A stretch of 64,000 nucleotides of DNA from Bacteriovorax sp. PP10. GTDB taxonomy: Bacteria > Bdellovibrionota > Bacteriovoracia > Bacteriovoracales > Bacteriovoracaceae. Shown one piece after another: positions 6,982-16,142 of the stretch. Positions within the stretch are counted from its first letter, which is position 1; every line of letters starts with the position of its first letter. The stretch is from the NCBI RefSeq assembly GCF_035013165.1, contig NZ_JAYGJQ010000001.1:1674001-1738000 (forward strand). Direction: 5' to 3'. A program made the translations under genes and the position numbers. Below the pieces are notes generated by a model. It was given only the letters and a program-made list of their open reading frames with translations. It made no database searches and had not been told where the DNA came from.

Positions 6982-8676
6982 ATGTTTTCGAAAGCACACG
7001 TTTTACTTATTCTTTTGTGTAGTTCTCTTTCAGTGAGTTCATACGCAAATTCTAAAAAACCTCTAGCGTGGCAGATTAAAAATAAGACGTGGACCAAGTC
7101 TTACGAAAAATCTTATGAAGAATTTATTGCCAGCATTGGGAAAGCAAAACAAGCAGGTGTTTGTCATACGACGAGTGATTGTATTAAAAGCCCGGTCGCC
7201 AATCCTCAATTTTATAATTTAAATCCAGATTCATTAATGGATGTTTTTTCTGATTGTGCTGATCTTCCATACATTCTTCGCGCTTATTTTAGCTGGATGA
7301 ACGATTTGCCTTTTACCTACCCAGTAGAGCTTACTCAGGCGCCATTAAAAACAGCAGAAGCTGATGCTTTGATGAAGCAGTTAGATGATTTATACATTCA
7401 GCTTGATAAAGCTGGGATGATTAAAAAACAAGTTATCAAGAGACAGATTAAAGAACTAAGAAAAAAAATCTATGGTGGATCAGGCGTAGATATTCGCTAT
7501 AACAGCGGTGGAAATAAAATTGTCAGCAAGCTTTATATCAAGAATGGTGACAACGTTAATAAAGTTTTAGTTGATGTGGCCAATGCTATTTCGACTGCCA
7601 CTTTCCGCACAGATGCTGCTAACAATACAACGACTAAACTCTTCAGAGACACTTATCCGGTAGCGATTACAAAAGCAGCGATTAAACCGGGAACTGTTTT
7701 ATATGATCCAAACGGGCATATTGCAGTGGTTTTTGATGTCACTAAAAACGGTAAAGTTCATTTAATTGATGCCCACCCGGACAATAGCTTAACGGCGATT
7801 ACTTACGGAGAGAAATTCTCTCAGACAAATGTTGAGATCGGTGGTGGTTTTTCTAACTGGAGACCATTCAACGTAGAGACAGGCGAAGTTCAGGCGGCAA
7901 CAAATGAAGAGCTTCCTGATTACTCTCTTGAGCAATTTGAAAGAAAAAAACCATTTGAATTCAATAATGTTCAAATGAGTTTCCATGAATATGTTCGTAA
8001 CAAACTTTCTCAAGGTGCACTGATTTATTATCCAGTGACTGAACTCAACGAGCTGATGGAAGAAATCTGCCATGACGTTAAAGAAAGAGAGATGGCCGTG
8101 AACGCTTCTCTTGCTGCAGGGATTCAAAATCAGAATCACCCGGATGTTTTACCAAGTAATATCTACGGAACGGACGGAGACTGGGAAAGTTACTCGTCAC
8201 CATCGCGAGATGCCCGTTTAAAGGCCTCTATCAGAGAAGGCAGACAGTTAATGCAAAAAATTATTCAAGGGCATAAAGATGGCGATAAGAACGTTCAGTA
8301 TGAAGGGACGGATTTAGAAGGTGAGTTACAAAGAACCTATGAAGCTTCTGCTTCAAAGTGCACGATCGACGTGAAAAAAACAAGTGGAGGAGTTCAGACT
8401 CTGACATTAAATACGATCTTGAAGAATATTTTTAAACTCTCTTTTGATCCATACCACTGTGTGGAATTAAGATGGGGATTAACAGATGCAGAAAGCTTGA
8501 AGTCATGTAACCAGTCGAAAGAAAAAATTGAATGGTATAATGCTGAACAGGGGCTGCGTAATTTAATCGACCGTGATTATTCGGTGAAGATGGATTACTC
8601 GTTAAGAGAGCTGCCTTCAATGCCACTATCTAAGACACCTGAAGAGAATATTTCAATCGTCGATGTCTTAAACTAA
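6982..8676 (+). CDS. Exported protein with possible NlpC/P60-like Cys-His pair
   Basis: 564 residues. Two ATGs lie four codons apart; GGAG at 6972-6975 is six bases before the second (6982) and overlaps the first, so 6982 is chosen. Signal peptide MFSKAHVLLILLCSSLSVSSYA. The segment DCADLPYILRAYFSW (Cys about 92) and, after an insert with a Lys-rich helix, GTVLYDPNGHIAVVFDV (His about 246) with LIDAHPD look like the nucleophile and catalytic His of a papain-like NlpC/P60 or CHAP domain, here interrupted by about 130 residues. The C-terminal 300 residues are mostly helical and unrecognised. A peptidoglycan substrate is plausible but unproven. It ends 4 bases inside the convergent receiver-kinase gene. 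Confidence 0.8.
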   Translation: MFSKAHVLLILLCSSLSVSSYANSKKPLAWQIKNKTWTKSYEKSYEEFIASIGKAKQAGVCHTTSDCIKSPVANPQFYNLNPDSLMDVFSDCADLPYILRAYFSWMNDLPFTYPVELTQAPLKTAEADALMKQLDDLYIQLDKAGMIKKQVIKRQIKELRKKIYGGSGVDIRYNSGGNKIVSKLYIKNGDNVNKVLVDVANAISTATFRTDAANNTTTKLFRDTYPVAITKAAIKPGTVLYDPNGHIAVVFDVTKNGKVHLIDAHPDNSLTAITYGEKFSQTNVEIGGGFSNWRPFNVETGEVQAATNEELPDYSLEQFERKKPFEFNNVQMSFHEYVRNKLSQGALIYYPVTELNELMEEICHDVKEREMAVNASLAAGIQNQNHPDVLPSNIYGTDGDWESYSSPSRDARLKASIREGRQLMQKIIQGHKDGDKNVQYEGTDLEGELQRTYEASASKCTIDVKKTSGGVQTLTLNTILKNIFKLSFDPYHCVELRWGLTDAESLKSCNQSKEKIEWYNAEQGLRNLIDRDYSVKMDYSLRELPSMPLSKTPEENISIVDVLN

Positions 8677-9809
8677 AGTGTAGCCGCTAGTGTATTAGGA
8701 AAATTGATTGTGAAGGCACTACCAAGACCAGGAGTGCTCTTCACAGTAATTGACCCATGGTGAGCGTCCATTACTTGTTTTGCAATATAGAGACCTAAAC
8801 CTAGACCACTGATTCCTTCGTGCTTATTTCCTCTTTTAAATCTCTCAAAAATAGCATCCAGTTTTTCCGGAGCAATCCCGGGACCAGCGTCCTGGATAGT
8901 TAAGAAAGCTTGCCCGTGTTCCTGACGAAGTTTTATTGCGACAGGTTTTCCTTGAGCGTATTTCATCGCATTTGAAAGCAAGTTGACGATAACCTGCTCT
9001 GCTCTAAATGGATCACAGTAAACCATAATGTTTTTTTGGATTTCACTCTCGATATGACAGTTGGCCTCTGCCAGCTGATCTTCATAGCGCTCAAGGATAT
9101 CAGTCATTAGCTGAGAGAAGTTCACTTCAATCGGGTCGACTGTCAACTTTCCTGCTCTGATACGAGTTGTATCGAGAAGATCGTCAATCAGTCTTGTGAG
9201 TTTATCGAGCTGCTTATTTGAAGTCATAAAATACTTTTCAAGTTTTTCAGGTGAAATATCTTTGCTTCCACTTTTTTGTAAACTTCTTGCTGCCATCTGA
9301 GTCTGAAGACGCATGGATGTAATCGGTGTTTTTAATTCGTGTGAAGCAATGGAAAGAAAATCATCACGCCATTTTAAGGCCTGAGACAATTGAGTTAATT
9401 GATCCTGGATGACTAATTTTTGTTGTTCTAATTCTTTGAAAACTTTTACTTTGCTTTTAACGATTCTGGTGTCGAGTGGCTTATAAAGAAAATCGACAGC
9501 TCCAGCATCGTAACCCATAAACGTATGTTGAGCATCAATAGCTCCTGCCGTTACGAAGATGATGGGAATTGTTTTTGTTTTTTCTTTTCCACGCATCAGT
9601 TCGGCAAGCTCAAATCCATTCATTTCAGGCATCTGAACATCAAGAAGGGCAAGAGCAAAACCATGCTTAAGTAATAACTCCAGGGCCTCAACACCCGATT
9701 GTGCCTTGTAAATGACAACGTCATCTTCTTTTAAAAGATTTTCCAGAGAAATTAAATTCTCCGGCCTGTCATCAACAATGAGAATATTGATTTTAGTTTC
9801 GTGATTCAT
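8673..9809 (-). CDS. Response regulator-histidine kinase hybrid (receiver at the N-terminus)
   Basis: 378 residues. Receiver domain about 7-125 with acidic pair DD13-14, phosphoacceptor Asp57 (ALLDVQMPEMNG) and Lys110 in YKP. HisKA follows with SIASHELKTP (His157), then a HATPase with N, G1 (DAGPGIAP) and G2 (GLGLGLYIA) boxes. No membrane segment or signal peptide, so it is cytosolic. It is the last gene of the hybrid kinase-cheR-cheB operon and overlaps cheB by 17 bases. Its receiver could take phosphate from the large hybrid kinase and gate its own kinase. Its output target is not visible here. Confidence 0.93.
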   Translation of the reverse strand: MNHETKINILIVDDRPENLISLENLLKEDDVVIYKAQSGVEALELLLKHGFALALLDVQMPEMNGFELAELMRGKEKTKTIPIIFVTAGAIDAQHTFMGYDAGAVDFLYKPLDTRIVKSKVKVFKELEQQKLVIQDQLTQLSQALKWRDDFLSIASHELKTPITSMRLQTQMAARSLQKSGSKDISPEKLEKYFMTSNKQLDKLTRLIDDLLDTTRIRAGKLTVDPIEVNFSQLMTDILERYEDQLAEANCHIESEIQKNIMVYCDPFRAEQVIVNLLSNAMKYAQGKPVAIKLRQEHGQAFLTIQDAGPGIAPEKLDAIFERFKRGNKHEGISGLGLGLYIAKQVMDAHHGSITVKSTPGLGSAFTINFPNTLAATL

Positions 9810-10383
9810 ATGTGCCTTCTATTTTAATCATCAAAGAGCTTATGTCTTTAAGGGAAAGGATAAAATCCGGTTGGCCGAGCTTTATCGCTGCGGCAGGCAT
9901 GGTCTTATGTTCAGCTTCTTGTAAATCCTGAACGACAGTTAAGCCGCCTAATCTTTTGATAGTCGCAAGTCCTTCAGCTCCATCTTCATTTGCACCAGTC
10001 AGAACAATCCCTAAAAGATTTTCCTGATATGCTTGTGCGAGAGAGTCCATGGTCACATCAAGAGAAGGTCTAGCGTATTGAACTTTCTCTTCATTTGTTA
10101 AACTGAATGAAAAATCGTTTTCTACTAATAAATGATAACCTGCTGGCGCGAAATAGATATGCTTAGATTTAATAATTTCTTTTTCATCAGCTTCAACAAG
10201 CTTGACCCCTTTGGGCGGATAGAAGGCGGAAGGGATTAAAGATTTTTCGCCTAAATGTAAAACAACGATTATAGGAGTTCTAAAATTATCTGGGAGTGAC
10301 CTGAAAATTTTATTTAAGGCAAAGACACCACCTGCGGAGGTGCCGATAAAGATGGCCTGAATACGTTGGATGTTCGCCATCAT
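9793..10383 (-). CDS. cheB: CheB-type protein-glutamate methylesterase, catalytic domain only
   Basis: About 196 residues, starting at the ATG pair just after the cheR stop (TAA-A-ATG-ATG). Catalytic triad visible: Ser16 in IGTSAGG, His43 in VVLHLGE and Asp134 in GANEDGAEG; HIYFAPAGYHLLV and TMPAAAI are typical of the fold. The receiver domain of classic CheB is absent, as in CheB proteins joined to hybrid kinases. It would remove methyl groups placed by CheR or deamidate Gln on a receptor or on a partner kinase. No receptor gene is in the operon; the nearest chemoreceptor is at 47939. Confidence 0.92.
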   Translation of the reverse strand: MMANIQRIQAIFIGTSAGGVFALNKIFRSLPDNFRTPIIVVLHLGEKSLIPSAFYPPKGVKLVEADEKEIIKSKHIYFAPAGYHLLVENDFSFSLTNEEKVQYARPSLDVTMDSLAQAYQENLLGIVLTGANEDGAEGLATIKRLGGLTVVQDLQEAEHKTMPAAAIKLGQPDFILSLKDISSLMIKIEGTYESRN

Positions 10384-10384
10384 T

Positions 10385-11212
10385 TTATTTAAGCTTCCTG
10401 TAGATGCGATCGTTTGCAGACCACTGTTCAAACGAAGCGCTCTGGCTGGAGAATTTTAAACTCTCTTTTGAACCAATTCCTAAAAACCCTTTCATCGAAA
10501 GAGAGTCGTGGAAGAGGTTAATCGCTCTGTTTTGTAATTCTTTATCAAAGTAGATTAGAACATTTCGGCAAGATACAAACTGCATTTCAGAAAACACCGA
10601 ATCTGTTGCGAGACTATGATCTGCAAAAACAATACTCTTTTTTAATGCCGGATCAATTGCCGCGGCATTGTAGCTGGCAGTGTAGTAATCAGATAAAGAC
10701 TTCTGACCTCCGGCCTGCTGATAGTTAAGAGAGTTCTTTTTCATATCCTCAAGTTTGTAAATCCCGGCCTTAGCCTTATCTAGAATAACAGGATTGATGT
10801 CTGTAGCGTAAATCATGACTCTGTCTAAAAGACCTGCTTCTTTAAAAATAATGGCAAATGAATAGGCCTCTTCGCCACTACTGCATCCAGCAACCCAGAT
10901 TTTAATCGAGGGGTATGACTGTAGATAAGGCAGGACTTTTTCCTGAAAGGCCTTAAAGTAATTTGGATCGCGGAACATTTCTGTCGTCGAGATCGTCATG
11001 TATTGCAAAACTGCATTGAAAAAATCTGGCTCGTACAAAACTTTTTCCTGAAGAGCAGAGATTGTCTTTATTTTGTGAACAATCAATACACTTGAGAGCC
11101 TTCTTTTAACTGAGGCCAGACTGTATTGTCTGAAATCATATTTATATTTCATAAACACAGCTTCAATAAACAACTTCACTTCAATGTCAAAAATAGCGGA
11201 CTCTTCAGTCAT
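10385..11212 (-). CDS. cheR: CheR-type SAM-dependent methyltransferase
   Basis: 275 residues. The all-helical N-terminal domain (YDFRQYSLASVKRRL) is followed by ISTTEMFRDPNYF, the SAM motif IWVAGCSSGEEAYSFA (about 105-120), YATDIN, and FVSCRNVLIYFD. CheR methylates glutamates on chemoreceptors with SAM as donor. It begins three bases after the stop of the hybrid kinase and is followed closely by cheB, so the three are one operon. The lack of cheA, cheW and a receptor here points to an alternative adaptation circuit around the kinase itself. Confidence 0.94.
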   Translation of the reverse strand: MTEESAIFDIEVKLFIEAVFMKYKYDFRQYSLASVKRRLSSVLIVHKIKTISALQEKVLYEPDFFNAVLQYMTISTTEMFRDPNYFKAFQEKVLPYLQSYPSIKIWVAGCSSGEEAYSFAIIFKEAGLLDRVMIYATDINPVILDKAKAGIYKLEDMKKNSLNYQQAGGQKSLSDYYTASYNAAAIDPALKKSIVFADHSLATDSVFSEMQFVSCRNVLIYFDKELQNRAINLFHDSLSMKGFLGIGSKESLKFSSQSASFEQWSANDRIYRKLK

Positions 11213-11215
11213 GGT

Positions 11216-14200
11216 TTATAACCTTCCTTTTTGTGGCATCCAGACTCTTAAAAGAGACAAGAGTTTAGTCAGGTCGACTGGCTTAGCTAAATAATCATTG
11301 GCCCCGGCCTCACGGCATTTTTCCTGGTCATCGCCCATGGCTTTGGCCGTAACGGCGATAATAGGCAGGCGCTGGAAGCGTGGGTCTTTTCTGATTTCAC
11401 GAGTGGCCTCGTAACCATCCATTTCCGGCATCATAATATCCATCAGGATTAAATCAATTGTTGGATTCTCTTTCATTTTTGCGACAGCTTCAATTCCATT
11501 TCTTGCTGTTTCAATCACAGCGCCTTTACTTTCAAGGGCCGCACTTAAAGCAAAAATATTTCTAACATCATCATCAACTAAAAGAATTTTTTTGCCCTCA
11601 AAGATTTGCTCTCTATCGCGCAACTTCTGCAGCATATTCTGACGGTCTTTTGAAAGTTGGTTTTCAACCTGGTGAAGGAACAATGTCACTTCACTAAATA
11701 GTCTCTCAGGTGAATGAGCGCCTTTGATAATAATTGATTGAGAGTACTTCTGAAGATTCTGCTCTTCGAGTTTTGATAAGTCCTTACCTGTATAAACGAT
11801 AACCGGTGGGTGAGAGATGTTATCAATATCCGTCATGTGTTCCAGTAACTCGTACCCCGTCATGTCTGGTAAGTGCAGGTCCAGGATCATACAATCGAAA
11901 ATCGTTTTCTTCAGATGTTCCATCGCTTTCACCGCATTTTCGGCCATCACAACTTCAACCATTTTATCCTGAATCAATTCTTTAATACTTTCTCTTTGAA
12001 CTTTATTGTCTTCAACAACTAAAACTCGCTTCACACTATGAGTGAGTTTATCTTCAAGTTTAGCAATCGCATTTCTCATATCAATCAGAGACACTGGCTT
12101 TCTAAGATATCCAACCGCACCCATTTGCAGGGCAATGTTGGCCTGGTCTTGAGCTGATACTATATGAATCGGGATGTGGCGGGTTTTAGCGTTCATTTTT
12201 AAATGATCGATAACCGTCAGACCACTGCGATCCGGAAGGTGCATATCGAGGATTATGGCCTGTGGAAGGAAGTCTTCCGCTGCTCTGATACCTTCTTCCG
12301 CGGTCTGCGCAACGACACAGTTGAATTTTAGCTCATGGCTTAGGTCATAAAGAATTTTTGCGAAATTCGTATCATCTTCGATGACCAGTAATAAACGAAC
12401 TAGATCTGATCCATCTAATTTGTTTCTGTCATCTTCAAATGGAAGTGGAAGTGTTGAAGTTTCAACTTTTACTTCTTTGGAAATTAATGGTGGCGCCTCT
12501 GTTTTAGAAAGTGCTGAGGCAACAGGCGATCTAGTCGGTGCCTGATAATGGTTTGTTTCTTGAACTTTTACGATCTTGTGATCAACATCATCTCTTTCAG
12601 GAAGATTCAGTGTAAAAGTGCTTCCTTTATTTTTTTCGCTGGTAACAACAATATCTCCACCTAGCAGGCGAGCAAGGTCTTTTGAAATGGTAAGTCCCAG
12701 ACCTGTTCCACCGTATTTACGGCTAGTGGTTCCGTCAGCTTGTTTGAAGGCATCAAAGATAATCCCTTGTTGTTCAGGAGCGATTCCGATTCCAGAGTCG
12801 ATGACAGCGAAGTCCACTCTTCCTGAATTTTTATTGGCCGCACGTGCAATCCTGAATGTGACGCTGCCTTTTTCTGTAAACTTGATAGCATTTGATAAAA
12901 GATTCTTAATAATTTGTTCTAGTCTTTGGCGGTCGATGAAGATCGTCGCTGGAGCATCTTTAGCAATTTCAGTTTTTAATTCAATGCCTTTATTCATAGA
13001 CAGTGGTTTAAATAATCTTTCAATGCTTAAAACGAAATCCTTAAGGATGAGTTCTTCAGGTTCAAGTTCAATTTTTCCAGCTTCAACTTTTGATAGATCG
13101 AGAATGTCGTTGATTAAAGTTAAGAGATCGTTACTTGAAGAAAGAATTGTTGAAACGAATTCTTTTTCCTGTTCACCTAAAATATTCTTTTTATCTTCCA
13201 ATAAAAGCTGAGAGAGAATAAGTGTACTGTTAAGCGGAGTTCTTAACTCGTGAGACATATTTGCAAGGAATTGGCTCTTATATTGGCTGGCAAGTTCAAG
13301 CTCACGTGCTTTTTGTTCAAGATTTAATTGAGTCCCTCTTAGTTCTTCGTTTTTAAGGTTAACAGTTTCAGATTGAATCTCAAGTTCGAGACTTTGTTTT
13401 GAAAGCTGTTGATTCGTTTGTTCAAGTTCAGACTGTTGAGCTTCAAGACTGAGTTGAGATTCTCTAAGAGCATTGGTTTGTTCTTCAAGCTCTTCGTTAT
13501 TGGCCTGAAGCTCTTCCTGCTGAGTTTGAAGTTCTTCTGTCTGTCGTTGAGATTCTTCTAATAGGTCTCTAAGTGTTGATCTGTATTCAGCAGACTTTAA
13601 TGCAATCGCAATACTTTCAGAACAAATTTTTAGATATTCAATAACATTGTCAGGGATATCAGAGAAGAATCCGATTTCCAGGACACCTTTTACGTTGTCA
13701 TCACTGGTAAGAGGGAAGAGAACGATCTGGCGTGGTTTTGATGAACCTGTTCCAGAGTTGATGGTGACATAGTCTTCCGGGACATCTTTTATCACTTTAA
13801 CAATATTTTCAACGGCCACTTGTCCAACCAGGCCTTCGCCTAATTTAATAGTTTGTTGTCTGGTTAAAGCTTCATCTGAAAAAGCGTATGTACCAATTCT
13901 CTTTAAAGTATTAAATTCCATATTATAAATGGCCGCGACTTTTCCATCGAGGCGATTGCATAAATACTTAAGCGCTTTGGCAGAGAGTTCTTCAAGTGAA
14001 AGGTCGCCTCTGATTTGCTCCATTAATCCAGTTTTTCCAGATTGAATCCAGTCTTGAGCTTCCAGAATTTGATTTTGTATAATTTGTTTTTCAATAACTT
14101 TACTATAGGCCTCTGATAGAGAGGATAATTGTTTTTTAGTAAAGAATGCCAGGAAGACTCCAGCAAGTAACCCTCCACCTAGAACCAGACTTAAAGTGAT

Positions 14201-14752
14201 GATGACACTTTCTTTGGTTGAGTCGTTTCTTTGAGTACGCAGTCCTTCTTCAACTTGAATCACTCTGATGAAAAGTGAACGGAGGTTATCCATCATTCTC
14301 TTTCCTTCAATCGAAGGGAGAATTTTTTCAAAATTTTTATTATCCGATTTTAATTCGATGATTCGAAGAGCGTACTGGCGATCCCATTGGAGTAAGCGAG
14401 TATGAATGTCTTTAACCATCGCTGATTGTGATGGATTATCACTGGTCAAATTTTCAAGTTCAATGAACTTCTCTTCCCAGACTTCTTTGGCATTGTTGTA
14501 TGGCTCAAGAAAGCTCTCATCGCCAGTAATGAGGTAACCGCGTACTCCTGTTTCTGCATCAACCGTCAGCTTTCTTAATTCATGGCCTCGGCTAATAATA
14601 ATACTGCTATGATTCACTAACTCGCTCACCGACATTAGGTGAAAAATAATGTACACAAATATGGCACTCAAAATAAATGAGCCCACAACCGGAATGATTA
14701 CTGTGCGAGTAGTAAAGCGCTTGAATTGATTTTGATCGATAGTATATTTCAT
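11216..14752 (-). CDS. Membrane hybrid histidine kinase: CHASE3-GAF-HisKA-HATPase-three receivers
   Basis: 1178 residues. TM1 about 17-38; CHASE3 sensor about 40-180 with the signature ETGVRGYLITGDESFL; TM2 about 183-205; GAF about 245-395; a long Gln/Glu-rich coiled coil about 395-495; HisKA with His501 (MSHELRTP); HATPase about 605-718 with DSGIGI and GGTGLGL; then three receivers with Asp836, Asp958 and Asp1105. Receiver 1 has Lys885-Pro and receiver 3 Lys1157-Pro, but receiver 2 has Lys1010-Gly. First gene of a four-gene minus-strand operon with cheR, cheB and a receiver-kinase. The ATG has only a weak ribosome site. The ligand is unknown. Confidence 0.94.
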   Translation of the reverse strand: MKYTIDQNQFKRFTTRTVIIPVVGSFILSAIFVYIIFHLMSVSELVNHSSIIISRGHELRKLTVDAETGVRGYLITGDESFLEPYNNAKEVWEEKFIELENLTSDNPSQSAMVKDIHTRLLQWDRQYALRIIELKSDNKNFEKILPSIEGKRMMDNLRSLFIRVIQVEEGLRTQRNDSTKESVIITLSLVLGGGLLAGVFLAFFTKKQLSSLSEAYSKVIEKQIIQNQILEAQDWIQSGKTGLMEQIRGDLSLEELSAKALKYLCNRLDGKVAAIYNMEFNTLKRIGTYAFSDEALTRQQTIKLGEGLVGQVAVENIVKVIKDVPEDYVTINSGTGSSKPRQIVLFPLTSDDNVKGVLEIGFFSDIPDNVIEYLKICSESIAIALKSAEYRSTLRDLLEESQRQTEELQTQQEELQANNEELEEQTNALRESQLSLEAQQSELEQTNQQLSKQSLELEIQSETVNLKNEELRGTQLNLEQKARELELASQYKSQFLANMSHELRTPLNSTLILSQLLLEDKKNILGEQEKEFVSTILSSSNDLLTLINDILDLSKVEAGKIELEPEELILKDFVLSIERLFKPLSMNKGIELKTEIAKDAPATIFIDRQRLEQIIKNLLSNAIKFTEKGSVTFRIARAANKNSGRVDFAVIDSGIGIAPEQQGIIFDAFKQADGTTSRKYGGTGLGLTISKDLARLLGGDIVVTSEKNKGSTFTLNLPERDDVDHKIVKVQETNHYQAPTRSPVASALSKTEAPPLISKEVKVETSTLPLPFEDDRNKLDGSDLVRLLLVIEDDTNFAKILYDLSHELKFNCVVAQTAEEGIRAAEDFLPQAIILDMHLPDRSGLTVIDHLKMNAKTRHIPIHIVSAQDQANIALQMGAVGYLRKPVSLIDMRNAIAKLEDKLTHSVKRVLVVEDNKVQRESIKELIQDKMVEVVMAENAVKAMEHLKKTIFDCMILDLHLPDMTGYELLEHMTDIDNISHPPVIVYTGKDLSKLEEQNLQKYSQSIIIKGAHSPERLFSEVTLFLHQVENQLSKDRQNMLQKLRDREQIFEGKKILLVDDDVRNIFALSAALESKGAVIETARNGIEAVAKMKENPTIDLILMDIMMPEMDGYEATREIRKDPRFQRLPIIAVTAKAMGDDQEKCREAGANDYLAKPVDLTKLLSLLRVWMPQKGRL

Positions 14753-15006
14753 ACATTTTATTTAGCATTTTCAGAGAGGATTTTAAAGTAATTCGGCAGA
14801 TAAACTAAAGTGTGTAGTACATATGTCAATGGTGCATCGAGTATTTTTTCTAGGTCCTTCGACATTCAAGGAGTATACAAGTCTGATATTTTTCAGACAA
14901 GTCGCATCATTGTTCAAATAACTTCACCATTCAAATTTTCTTTCTGCTTTTATGTAAAATTGAGTTCTTTGAAGTCACATGCATTTCTTCATGATAGACA
15001 ATCATC

Positions 15007-16131
15007 ATGAACTATTTTGACCACGCAGCTTCCACATTTCTATATCCAGAAGTACTGGATCAATTGCAATCTTCATTGAAAGAAGATTTCGCAAATCCAA
15101 GTGCGCAGCATATTTTGGGACACGATCTTACGGAGAAAATTTCTTTTTACAGAGAAGAGTTTTTAAAAACGTTAGGTGCCTTTAAAAATGATTTTTTTAT
15201 TTTTACTTCCTCTGCGACTGAATCAAATAATACTGTCATCAAGGGAATCACTTTTGGTGAGAGAGATAGCATTCTTTATTGTCGTGCTGATCATCCAAGT
15301 GTCACTGCGCCAGTTGAAAGTACAGGCGTACTATTAAAAGAAATTCTTTTAAATAATGATGGAGTCATCAACGTTGAAAGTTTTGAAGCCTTGCTAGATT
15401 CAAGTGTAAAATTAGTTATTCTCTCTCATGTGAATAATCAAAATGGTGTGATTCAGGATATTGAATTACTCGCTCGCATAGTAAAAGAAAAATCAGGGGC
15501 CCATGTTCATATTGATGCCGTTCAGTCTTTTGGAAAAATCCCATTCAAGTTAAGTCCTGCGATTGATTCAATCAGTGTGACTTCTCATAAAATTGGAGGA
15601 CCGAAAGGGGTTGCCGGTTTATATTTAAAAAACGGACATAATGTAAAACCATTACTTTTAGGTGGCGGACAGGAGCATGGACTTCGTTCAAGCACTGAAT
15701 CTTTTCCTTTGATCAAGGCCTTTCATCAGGCGATGAAAATAGCAATTAAGGAATTTAATTTTTCTTCGCAAAAAATAAGTGGGTTGTCGGAAGTGATTAA
15801 GCTTCAGCTTCTTCGATCAATTCCAACGATTCAAATGCCCTTTCAGGTGACTTCTCCCTATATAGTTTCTTTTATTCTCCCGGGTATTTCTTCTGACATC
15901 ATTTTAAGACATCTGGAGATGCGTGACGTTTTTATTTCGTCAACATCGGCCTGTTCGTCAAAGCAGACAGGAGTAAATCCCACACTATCGGCAATGCATA
16001 TTTCAGAGCGCTTTCACAAAAACTTCCTGCGAATTTCTCTGGGGCCTAAAACCACAGAAGAGGAAGTTAAGATTCTTTTAAAAGAGTTTGTGGATGTCTG
16101 GGGTAGTGTAAAGCATATGCAAAAAAGATAA
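15007..16131 (+). CDS. Cysteine desulfurase (NifS/IscS family), probable sulfur donor for ThiI
   Basis: 374 residues, PLP-dependent class V aminotransferase fold. YFDHAAST near the start, HVNNQNGVIQD, HIDAVQSFGK (Asp170 for the PLP ring nitrogen), SVTSHKIGGPKG with His194-Lys195 (Schiff base), and the active-site Cys316 in STSACSSK. It would abstract sulfur from L-cysteine as a persulfide. ThiI begins 11 bases downstream, like the nifZ-thiI pair of Bacillus subtilis in which the desulfurase is dedicated to ThiI. No iscU, iscA or regulator is nearby, so general Fe-S assembly is less likely. Confidence 0.92.
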   Translation: MNYFDHAASTFLYPEVLDQLQSSLKEDFANPSAQHILGHDLTEKISFYREEFLKTLGAFKNDFFIFTSSATESNNTVIKGITFGERDSILYCRADHPSVTAPVESTGVLLKEILLNNDGVINVESFEALLDSSVKLVILSHVNNQNGVIQDIELLARIVKEKSGAHVHIDAVQSFGKIPFKLSPAIDSISVTSHKIGGPKGVAGLYLKNGHNVKPLLLGGGQEHGLRSSTESFPLIKAFHQAMKIAIKEFNFSSQKISGLSEVIKLQLLRSIPTIQMPFQVTSPYIVSFILPGISSDIILRHLEMRDVFISSTSACSSKQTGVNPTLSAMHISERFHKNFLRISLGPKTTEEEVKILLKEFVDVWGSVKHMQKR

Positions 16132-16142
16132 GGTTTAAAGTT

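Noticed and set aside
12618-13211. 197-codon plus-strand frame opposite the hybrid kinase
   Set aside because: Antisense to the HisKA/HATPase region, Ser/Leu-rich in the manner of shadow frames, no ribosome site.
14810-15010. Plus-strand frame before the desulfurase
   Set aside because: No ribosome site, composition unlike the neighbours; overlaps the start of the desulfurase gene.
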